From: an uncultured Pirellula sp.
GTDB taxonomy: Bacteria > Planctomycetota > Planctomycetia > Pirellulales > Pirellulaceae
Assembly: GCA_903892365.1 (NCBI GenBank)
Contig: CAITIF010000427.1
Span: 1 to 8,204, forward strand
DNA: 8,204 nt
Direction of reading: 5' to 3'
A program made the position numbers and the translations under genes. Positions 1 to 5,279 of the stretch are shown piece after piece. The notes beneath the pieces are model-generated. The model had not been told where the DNA came from. It did not search any database and saw nothing but the letters and a program-made list of their open reading frames with translations. The first letter of the stretch is position 1. Each line of letters begins with the position of its first letter.

Positions 1-25
1 ACATTACGAACGATAAGTCCGAAAA

Positions 26-109
26 GAGTCTGTCGAAAAATGGGGGGCGGGAAATTTTCGAGGCTTGCTTCCGCCATACATTTTTCGACTCTCATTTTTC
101 GATAGCAAC
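26..109. repeat. Structured intergenic repeat, copy 1 (upstream of the sirtuin gene)
   Basis: This 84 bp element has a second copy at 1012-1096 in the same orientation; both begin GAGTCTGTCGAAAAATG and end with ATTTTTCGA(T/C)AGCAAC. It holds three versions of one arm. The left arm (32-50) pairs with a middle arm (71-89) through 11 bp (GTCGAAAAATG with CATTTTTCGAC), a 3x3 internal loop, and a 5 bp stem (GGCGG with CCGCC) closed by a 20 nt loop. A third arm (93-105, CATTTTTCGATAG) could pair with 30-42 instead, with one G-U wobble. No reading frame in it looks coding. It could be a small mobile repeat (MITE or REP-like) or a transcript-end structure. The repeat is certain from the two copies; its class is not. 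Confidence 0.8.
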
Positions 110-165
110 GGTGCCTCTTCATTTGGAAACGGCTTGTGGTGCGTGATTCGTTTGTGATTTTTATC

Positions 166-170
166 AAGGA
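166..170 (+). promoter_or_regulatory. Ribosome binding site that bears on the sirtuin start
   Basis: AAGGA lies only 2 nt before the ATG at 173, too close to work well, but 8 nt before the in-frame GTG at 179. The gene at 2202-3044 has the same AAGGA, 8 nt, GTG arrangement. This favours translation from GTG 179, which would remove two residues from the N-terminus and leave all motifs intact. Confidence 0.5.
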
Positions 171-172
171 AT

Positions 173-916
173 ATGCGTGTGCCTTCATCGCCCATTTTGA
201 TTTCATCCCACCATCGTGTTTTTGTATTAACAGGGGCAGGGATCAGCGCCGAAAGTGGACTCAAGACCTTTCGAGACTCGGGCGGCCTATGGGAATCGCA
301 TCGCGTGGAAGAGGTTGCTTCACCGGAAGGCTGGAAAAACGATCCAGAGATGGTCTGGCGGTTTTACTCACAGCGTCGGGCTCAGGCTAGACAGTGCCAA
401 CCCAATGCGGCTCATTTTGCAATCGCGGAACTGGAAACGTCGATCGTCGATCGGCTCTTTTTGGTGACTCAGAACGTCGATGATTTGCACGAGCGAGCAG
501 GATCACGCTCTGTGATCCACATGCATGGTCAGCTCAACATGAGCCGATGTGAAGATCCTGACTGTGGTTCATTACCATTCGTTGACGAACAATTGTACGA
601 ATCGAAAGCGTCTTTTGCTGTATGTGAATGTGGAGCTGTTGTCCGACCGCACATCGTATGGTTCGGTGAGCAACCGTTTTGCATGCCGGAAATCGAGCAA
701 GCCATCCAGCAATGCGATTACTTTATCGTGATTGGTTCTTCCGGATCCGTCTATCCGGCTGCGGGGTTGGTAAGCGTGATCGCTCATCGACGAAATTGCG
801 GCGCGAGTGTCCGTTCCATCTATGTTGGGCCCGAAGCCCCCAATAACGCGAGACTATTCGACGAGATTCGGCTTGGTACTGCGTGCGAAGTGGTTCCTGG
901 CCTGTTTGCAGAATGA
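173..916 (+). CDS. cobB: NAD-dependent protein deacylase, Sir2 family (CobB/SIRT5-like)
   Basis: A cytosolic sirtuin that removes acyl groups from protein lysines using NAD+, releasing nicotinamide and O-acyl-ADP-ribose. Of 247 residues, GAGISAESG (21-29) and FRDSGGLW (33-40) form the NAD-binding start of the Rossmann fold, QNVDDLHERAG (100-110) contacts nicotinamide and ribose, and HMHG (116-119) carries the catalytic His118. Zinc ligands appear as Cys126 and Cys131, then Cys151 and Cys153; the second pair is CxC rather than the usual CxxC. RPHIVWFGE (158-166) and GSSGSVYPAAG (188-198) are typical of bacterial CobB. Tyr65-x-x-Arg68 matches the YxxR pair that binds negatively charged succinyl or malonyl groups in SIRT5 and E. 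coli CobB, so desuccinylase activity is likely. There is no signal peptide. The gene stands alone on its strand, with copies of a structured repeat before and after it. GTG 179 is an alternative start with better ribosome-site spacing. Family assignment is very secure; acyl preference is inferred. Confidence 0.95.
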   Translation: MRVPSSPILISSHHRVFVLTGAGISAESGLKTFRDSGGLWESHRVEEVASPEGWKNDPEMVWRFYSQRRAQARQCQPNAAHFAIAELETSIVDRLFLVTQNVDDLHERAGSRSVIHMHGQLNMSRCEDPDCGSLPFVDEQLYESKASFAVCECGAVVRPHIVWFGEQPFCMPEIEQAIQQCDYFIVIGSSGSVYPAAGLVSVIAHRRNCGASVRSIYVGPEAPNNARLFDEIRLGTACEVVPGLFAE

Positions 917-1011
917 AGATTCGCAAATGAATCATTGCAGTCACGCACAAAAGTGAGCCATGTGTTACTCTTTCGCAATAGGTTCGATGCGTTAATGCAC
1001 GTTGCCAACAT

Positions 1012-1096
1012 GAGTCTGTCGAAAAATGAGGGGCAAAAAATTTTTGAGACCGGCTTCTGCCCCGTTGTTTTTCGCCCCCCATTTTTCGACAGCAAC
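1012..1096. repeat. Structured intergenic repeat, copy 2 (downstream of the sirtuin gene)
   Basis: An 85 bp second copy of the element at 26-109, same orientation, in the convergent gap between the sirtuin gene and apbE. The left arm CTGTCGAAAAATGAGGGGC (1016-1034) matches the reverse complement of the right arm (1074-1092) at 18 of 19 positions. A middle arm (1059-1074: GCCCC, GTTG, TTTTTCG) can pair with the left arm instead, through GGGGC/GCCCC and CGAAAAA/TTTTTCG around a 24 nt loop. The two folds exclude each other. Compared with copy 1, the inner stem changed on both sides together. Lying between two convergent genes, it could act as a bidirectional transcript end; that role is inferred. 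Confidence 0.82.
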
Positions 1097-1126
1097 CACT
1101 TCACTTCATTACGAAACCAAACACCC

Positions 1127-1166
1127 TTATCGGGATGAGCGGGCTATTTCTGTTGCAGCCCGATAA
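1127..1166. terminator. Hairpin in the convergent gap, possible bidirectional terminator
   Basis: TTATCGGG (1127-1134) and CCCGATAA (1159-1166) form a perfect 8 bp stem around a 24 nt loop. A second stem, CGGGCT (1140-1145) with AGCCCG (1157-1162) and an 11 nt loop, uses part of the same right arm, so only one can form. It lies 39 nt beyond the apbE stop codon on the minus strand and about 210 nt beyond the sirtuin stop. Neither side has a long T run, so it is a weak fit to a classical intrinsic terminator. Confidence 0.4.
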
Positions 1167-1204
1167 AACAGGCTTGGTAAAGAAACAATCGAAGCGGATC
1201 TCCC

Positions 1205-2197
1205 CTAAGATCGAAGCCATTGGTCAGGTTTCATGTTGCATGTGATGACTTCGCAAGTTCCCGCTCGCTCGGTAGCCGCTAACGCTAACATGCAAACATC
1301 AGGATTGCGTTCGCAATACTCGATGGCTCGTTCGAGGCCCATGACAAACAGTCCCGTCGCAAGTGCGTCTGCCCAACCGGCGGATGGATGCAGCACGGTG
1401 ACGCTGAGAAGTCCTTCGGATGGCCAACCGGTTCGAGGATCGATGATGTGCCCGTAGCGTTTACCACGAAAGTAAAAGAACTGGTTTGCGGGTCCGCTCG
1501 TACCTAGTGCCTGATTTAGTAAAGTTAGCGTGCCTAAAATTCTTTCCGATTGCTCAGGATGGCGAACTGCGATTTTCCAGCCTTGGTCGGGCGCGGCCCA
1601 GGACTGACCTCCATGACATAGCACACTGCTTTTCCCACCATGGAAAGCAAAATGATGCACCCCACGTTTGTGAAGAGCGCCAGCGGCGCAATCGATGGCG
1701 AACCCTTTACCGATTCCGCCTGGATTGACTTCAATCGACCGTTGGAATCGAACACGTCGCGTTGTCTCATCCAGTTCGATATGCTCCGTCCCGATACTCT
1801 CTAAGGCTGAAGCGATTTCCAGCTCAGTTGGCATTTTCCCTTGGCGCTGGTGGAAGCCCCAGATTTTTGATAGCTTTGCAGCCGTCATATCAAATGCGCC
1901 GTTGGTCGATTCGTGAATCTCTTTTCCAAGTCGGAGAAGTTGGAAGGTTGATTCGGAGACATCAAGCCAAGTACCAACGCCACTCGCATTAAGTCGACTC
2001 AAGTCACTGGATGGAACATAGACGCTCAGCACTTGTTCCAGGTAGGTGATGGTTTCTAACGCTTCGCAAGCAGCTTCTCCTCCGTGGCTCGGCTGACCTG
2101 GATGAAGCAGAATCTCAAAGCGGCAAGCCATGGCATCCCTGGCAAACTCGAGCCAATGCGAGGTTGCGGGCGTTGAGATATGGGGAGAACTCGACAT
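1205..2197 (-). CDS. apbE: FAD:protein FMN transferase (ApbE family flavinyltransferase)
   Basis: ApbE enzymes split FAD and attach FMN covalently to a Thr or Ser of target flavoproteins. Family marks in the 330 residues: FDMTAAKLSKIWGF (102-115), the VNPGGIGKGFAID stretch (158-170, usually xxGGIAKGYAxD), ALGTSG (230-235), HIIDPRTG (250-257), and GWADALATG (274-282), where Asp277 and Thr281 match the magnesium ligands of characterised ApbE proteins. The open frame runs upstream to 2455, but the extra 86 codons overlap the preceding gene and show no family similarity. The ATG at 2197, 4 nt after that gene's stop, is the natural start, with a GGAG 12 nt ahead. It is the last gene of the DUF1854-nadB-unknown-apbE run. 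Unlike many ApbE proteins it has no signal peptide or lipobox, so it appears cytosolic. No protein here carries an obvious flavinylation motif (D-x-x-S/T-G-A-T), so its substrate lies elsewhere or is atypical. Confidence 0.93.
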   Translation of the reverse strand: MSSSPHISTPATSHWLEFARDAMACRFEILLHPGQPSHGGEAACEALETITYLEQVLSVYVPSSDLSRLNASGVGTWLDVSESTFQLLRLGKEIHESTNGAFDMTAAKLSKIWGFHQRQGKMPTELEIASALESIGTEHIELDETTRRVRFQRSIEVNPGGIGKGFAIDCAAGALHKRGVHHFAFHGGKSSVLCHGGQSWAAPDQGWKIAVRHPEQSERILGTLTLLNQALGTSGPANQFFYFRGKRYGHIIDPRTGWPSEGLLSVTVLHPSAGWADALATGLFVMGLERAIEYCERNPDVCMLALAATERAGTCEVITCNMKPDQWLRS

Positions 2198-2201
2198 GAG
2201 A

Positions 2202-3044
2202 CTATCGCGCTCCGTGTTTTGTCCGCTGACGAATCCATGTTTTGAAGGAAAGGTATCCCACGGCGCAAAGAGCCAGCGTGATGATTGTGACAGTCCAGTT
2301 GGTTTTGTTACCAACTTCTTTGGCGATAGGTTCGATGGCAGATTGAGCGACCACGTTCGCAAGCTCTTGAGTTCCGTCGATAAAAGGCTCGGGGTTCGCA
2401 AGGAATGCAACGAGAGCTCCACTGACTGCCAATGCTCCTTTGTTCTTCCAGACAAAGTCCATTCCTCGATCGCCGTACTTGCCGATGGTATCCATCAGCT
2501 CGCTTGTTCTTCCGATTTTTTCGAGTTCGCCGGACTTGGCCATCATGCCGATGCGTCTGGCATTTTGTTCGGAAACGGCGCGAAGAGCGTTCGCGGCTGG
2601 CTTCCCGGCCAATTCCAAAATGGGTTCGGCGATTTCGCCATGCTTGATCAGTGCTTCTGCCGCTTCGTCCCCTAATTTGGTCGCAAGATTTCGACGTGTT
2701 TCATTGCGGACGACCGATGTTGCCTCGTCACCAAACTTGGCAAGCCATCGTGTAGCTTGAACCCCATCGGCGGCGGCATCGTCAACCAATTGGATTGCGT
2801 AAGGACCTACTTTGCGCAATGCGTCGGCACCATCGTCCCCATATTTCACAAGGAAGGTTTCCACTTTTCGTGTCAGAATCTCGGCGCCTTCTTCCGCGAC
2901 CTCTTTACTAAAGCGAATGCCTAGCGATTCGACCAGCTCTTTGGCCAGTCCTAATTTCCCCTGCGCGTTGGCTTCGGGAGCAGCTGCGAACGTGACGAAA
3001 ACCAAAATGAGGCATAGCGGAGTATTGAATGGCACAGCGATCAC
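2202..3044 (-). CDS. Unrecognised exported repeat protein with C-terminal membrane anchor
   Basis: I do not recognise a named family. The 280 residues start with a probable signal peptide: a hydrophobic stretch at about 8-22 followed by APEANA-QG, with likely cleavage near 27. Residues 30-200 are helical-looking, rich in Ala, Glu and Lys, with a loosely repeated motif of the form K-x-G-D-x-x-A-x-x-x-(L/V): 67-80, 103-112, 123-136 and a divergent copy at 189-203; a related run starts at 134. Spacing is irregular (36, 20 and about 66 residues). A short hydrophobic stretch (204-216) and a clear membrane segment (about 250-267) followed by KTWIRQRTKHGAR suggest C-terminal anchoring with a basic cytoplasmic tail. 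GTG start, supported by AAGGA 8 nt ahead. It sits 17 nt after nadB and 4 nt before apbE, so it is almost certainly co-transcribed. It lacks the motif expected of an ApbE substrate. Function unknown. Confidence 0.85.
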   Translation of the reverse strand: MIAVPFNTPLCLILVFVTFAAAPEANAQGKLGLAKELVESLGIRFSKEVAEEGAEILTRKVETFLVKYGDDGADALRKVGPYAIQLVDDAAADGVQATRWLAKFGDEATSVVRNETRRNLATKLGDEAAEALIKHGEIAEPILELAGKPAANALRAVSEQNARRIGMMAKSGELEKIGRTSELMDTIGKYGDRGMDFVWKNKGALAVSGALVAFLANPEPFIDGTQELANVVAQSAIEPIAKEVGNKTNWTVTIITLALCAVGYLSFKTWIRQRTKHGAR

Positions 3045-3052
3045 GGGGTGAT

Positions 3053-3057
3053 TCCTT
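3053..3057 (-). promoter_or_regulatory. Ribosome binding site supporting a GTG start
   Basis: AAGGA on the minus strand, 8 nt ahead of the GTG at 3044, in the 17 nt gap after nadB. It fixes the start of the exported repeat protein in a cluster where most other genes show no clear site. Confidence 0.6.
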
Positions 3058-3061
3058 AGTG

Positions 3062-4711
3062 TTAATTTTCTCTTCGCAGTTCGAGATGTTTACGCCAGTG
3101 GACGTTATCCATTTTGGGAAAGTCGGTGCGGAAGTGAACCCCTCGCGATTCGCTTCTTGCCGTTGCCGCGCATGCCATTTGCAGGCTCACGGTTAGGATG
3201 TTCTGCAGTTCCCATCCGTCTGTGCTATTGAGATCTTGAGCCAGGACGTAGCGACAGTATTGTTGGATGGCGTGGAATGCTTCCAGAAGGCGATCTTCGC
3301 GGCGCTGAACACCCACGTTTCGCCACATCAGCGCGCGAACTGCGTTGCGAATATCCGCCAAATCGATCGGTTGGCTGGAGGCACCCTTGGCAGGGCTGTT
3401 GATAGGAAGGACACGAAGCTCGGTACTGTTTCTATTCAGGGCCGCTTGAGAAACGTTGCGACCTGCGATGGCTCCGTAGACCAACCCCTCTAGCAGGCTG
3501 TTCGACGCCAGTCGGTTCGCGCCATGCAGTCCGGTACTGGTGACTTCGCCGGCAGCCCAAAGTCCTGGCAGTGAGGTGGCTGCATTTTCGTCGACGGTGC
3601 AACCGCCGATCATGTAATGAGCTCCAGGGCGAACCGGGATTGGGTCGACGGCGATATCCAATCCAAACCCCTCGCACACTTTGGCTATTCCTGGGAACCG
3701 ATTTCGAACTTTGGTTGCATCCAAGTGCTTCATGGTAAGATAGACACAGGGTGCCTGAGTCTTTTCCATTTGATTGACGATCGCTTTGCTGACGACATCG
3801 CGAGGTGCCAGCTCGAGTCTTGAATCGTATTCACCCATGAATCGGTAGCCTGAGGCATCCACTAAATGAGCACCGTCACCGCGTACAGCTTCGGTAATAA
3901 GCGTTCTGGAGCTACCCGCGATGTAAAGCACCGTTGGATGGAACTGCATGAATTCCATATCGCGCATCACGGCCCCTGCGCGAAAGGCGATTGCATGCCC
4001 GTCCCCTGTCGCAACGCGTGGGTTGGTGGATTCCCGGAAGACTTGGCCGCAACCTCCGGTGCAGAGAATTGTTTCTTTGGCCCAAATCAAGATAGGCTTG
4101 CCGCCACGAATGGATGCGATGGCACCTTGGCAACGATCTTCGTGAGTCAGCAAATCGATCGTGAACGTTTCTTCGGAGATTTCGATGTTGGAACGTCGAC
4201 GGGTGTGCGCGATCATTGCTCGCATGATCTCCTTGCCAGTCGCGTCACCTAGGGCGTGAATAATGCGTTGGTGCGAGTGCCCTCCTTCGCGCCCCAGGGC
4301 CAATTGGTCTCCGTTCTGGTCGAATCGCGTTCCCCATTGAATCAGCTCGGCAACTCGTTCCGGTGCTTCGCGGACCACCATATCGACGACCGTCGGATCG
4401 CATAAATCGCCTCCGGCAACCAAGGTGTCTTGAACATGGTTATCGAACCGGTCTTCGGGATCCCAGACACTTGCGATTCCACCTTGAGCGTAGACGCTGT
4501 TGGATTCCTCCAACTTGTCTTTCGTCAAGATCATCGTTTGAAGCGAAGGGTCGATTTCGTGGGCAGCCCGGAGTCCCGCCAAACCACCGCCGATGATTAA
4601 AACATCAGTAAAGAAATGCCCACATCGCTTGGGCTCAATAGGAACGAGATATCGTGAAACGATTTGTGGCCAAGGCTGCGAAAGCATGGACGAGGGGAAT
4701 CGATCGGGCAT
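3062..4711 (-). CDS. nadB: L-aspartate oxidase (NadB), first step of de novo NAD synthesis
   Basis: A cytosolic FAD enzyme oxidising L-aspartate to iminoaspartate, which quinolinate synthase NadA then uses. With 549 residues it is near normal size. It shows the FAD-binding fold TDVLIIGGGLAGLRAA (35-50), SNSVYAQGGIASV (70-82), REGGHSHQRI (141-150), MQFHPT (255-260), APRDVVSKAI (302-311), HYMIGG (365-370) and GEVTSTGLHGANRLASNS (388-405), then the helical C-terminal domain (about 450-549). Glu142, His258, Arg304, His365 and Arg400 line up with E. coli Glu121, His244, Arg290, His351 and Arg386, the last four at a constant offset of 14, so the active site looks complete. Start is uncertain: ATG 4711 overlaps the DUF1854 stop as TGATG, suggesting translational coupling; ATG 4723 and ATG 4687 are also in frame and none has a clear ribosome site. 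Neither nadA nor nadC is in view. Succinate dehydrogenase/fumarate reductase flavoproteins are relatives, but the motifs favour NadB. Confidence 0.96.
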   Translation of the reverse strand: MPDRFPSSMLSQPWPQIVSRYLVPIEPKRCGHFFTDVLIIGGGLAGLRAAHEIDPSLQTMILTKDKLEESNSVYAQGGIASVWDPEDRFDNHVQDTLVAGGDLCDPTVVDMVVREAPERVAELIQWGTRFDQNGDQLALGREGGHSHQRIIHALGDATGKEIMRAMIAHTRRRSNIEISEETFTIDLLTHEDRCQGAIASIRGGKPILIWAKETILCTGGCGQVFRESTNPRVATGDGHAIAFRAGAVMRDMEFMQFHPTVLYIAGSSRTLITEAVRGDGAHLVDASGYRFMGEYDSRLELAPRDVVSKAIVNQMEKTQAPCVYLTMKHLDATKVRNRFPGIAKVCEGFGLDIAVDPIPVRPGAHYMIGGCTVDENAATSLPGLWAAGEVTSTGLHGANRLASNSLLEGLVYGAIAGRNVSQAALNRNSTELRVLPINSPAKGASSQPIDLADIRNAVRALMWRNVGVQRREDRLLEAFHAIQQYCRYVLAQDLNSTDGWELQNILTVSLQMACAATARSESRGVHFRTDFPKMDNVHWRKHLELRREN

Positions 4712-5193
4712 CAAACATACCATTCTACGAAAGCGCGGGAACGACGATCGAGCAATCTCAGATCGTCAACTCGAAAGCGTATACCATTGGCGTCGGTGAA
4801 AACAACGGACTTGGCAGACACGCGACGAACATCTTCTTCGGCATTGATGACGAAACTTGTCCGGCCGTGATCGGTATCAACAGTCCATTCGCAAGGCTCC
4901 TGAGTTCCAGAGACTTCGATGACCTTTTGGATGACTGGAACAAATTCGCGCAACGCGAGTTCCTCGTCCAGCAATCGAATCGTTTCGGCCTCCAGTCCCT
5001 CAAGCGACTTGAAGCAGACGATTTCATCGCCGTCGCTGCTGACCAAGGAGATCCATTGTTTTGTCGCCGAGATCGGGAATAACGGCACCACCGTTACGTC
5101 GCGATACTCGCGTCCATCTTGATCGACGACCACGATATGGCTCCATACGTCGCGGCTCAAGCGATAAACATTCGGACGATCAGAGACAGGCAT
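4711..5193 (-). CDS. DUF1854 family protein (family linked elsewhere to cyanophycin metabolism)
   Basis: A 160-residue soluble protein with no signal peptide or membrane segment, recognised as DUF1854 by its motif order: VDQDGREYRDV (23-33), FPISATKQWISLVSSDGDEI (39-58), EELALREFVPVI (77-88), WTVDTDHGRTSFVINAEED (103-121) continuing into VRRV, and DANGIRFRVDDLRLLDRRSR (134-153). Its biochemical role is unknown. In some proteobacteria the family is annotated as cyanophycin metabolism-associated and found near an ABC transporter; this is recalled family knowledge, not visible here. No cyanophycin synthetase or cyanophycinase gene lies in the window. The stop codon shares its last base with the nadB start (TGATG), so the two are probably translated together. 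The ATG has no Shine-Dalgarno site; a 7 bp tandem repeat occupies that position. Family call fairly secure, function open. Confidence 0.82.
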   Translation of the reverse strand: MPVSDRPNVYRLSRDVWSHIVVVDQDGREYRDVTVVPLFPISATKQWISLVSSDGDEIVCFKSLEGLEAETIRLLDEELALREFVPVIQKVIEVSGTQEPCEWTVDTDHGRTSFVINAEEDVRRVSAKSVVFTDANGIRFRVDDLRLLDRRSRAFVEWYV

Positions 5194-5199
5194 GTTGGT

Positions 5200-5234
5200 G
5201 AAGCTTGAAGTTTGAAGTGCGAAGTTTGAAGGGG
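5200..5234. repeat. Heptamer tandem repeat just upstream of the DUF1854 gene
   Basis: Five 7 bp units read in plus orientation: GAAGCTT, GAAGTTT, GAAGTGC, GAAGTTT, GAAGGGG. The GAAG core is invariant. The array ends 6 nt before the DUF1854 start codon, so on the minus strand it is a CTTC-rich leader in place of a ribosome binding site. Similar GAAGTTT-type runs are, from memory, scattered between genes in planctomycetes; I cannot verify that here. Confidence 0.7.
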
Positions 5235-5256
5235 TGAGTCTGGCTTATACCTTGTT

Positions 5257-5272
5257 GCTTAAAGCTTTAAGC
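5257..5272. repeat. Perfect 16 bp palindrome after folC
   Basis: GCTTAAAGCTTTAAGC is its own reverse complement and starts 8 nt beyond the folC stop codon, between folC and the DUF1854 gene. It has no loop and is AT-rich inside, so it suits a dimeric protein-binding site better than an RNA terminator. It could also be incidental. Confidence 0.45.
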
Positions 5273-5279
5273 TTTGCAT

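Noticed and set aside
26..109. CRISPR repeat
   Set aside because: Only two diverged copies lie about 900 bp apart around a gene, with no spacer array or cas gene.
26..1096. The two repeats as ends of a composite transposon
   Set aside because: No transposase is present, the copies are only 84-85 bp, and no target-site duplication is visible around the pair.
723..1138. Small open frames over the sirtuin 3' end and repeat copy 2 on both strands
   Set aside because: They depend on the repeat sequence; the shared HFSTDS-like peptide in frames at both repeat copies simply reflects the DNA repeat.
2198..2455. N-terminal extension of the apbE frame by 86 codons
   Set aside because: It lies wholly over the preceding same-strand gene in another frame, lacks ApbE similarity, and an ATG sits 4 nt after that gene's stop.
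2130..2675. 181-codon plus-strand open frame across the apbE/unknown gene junction
   Set aside because: It is antisense to two well-supported genes and spans their junction, as expected for a chance shadow frame.
2202..3044. The unknown exported protein as an ApbE flavinylation substrate
   Set aside because: No D-x-x-S/T-G-A-T motif or FMN-binding domain is visible; the nearest strings (GDEATS, DGVQAT) do not match.
3866..4252. 128-codon plus-strand open frame inside nadB
   Set aside because: It is antisense to the conserved NadB core and has no recognisable features.
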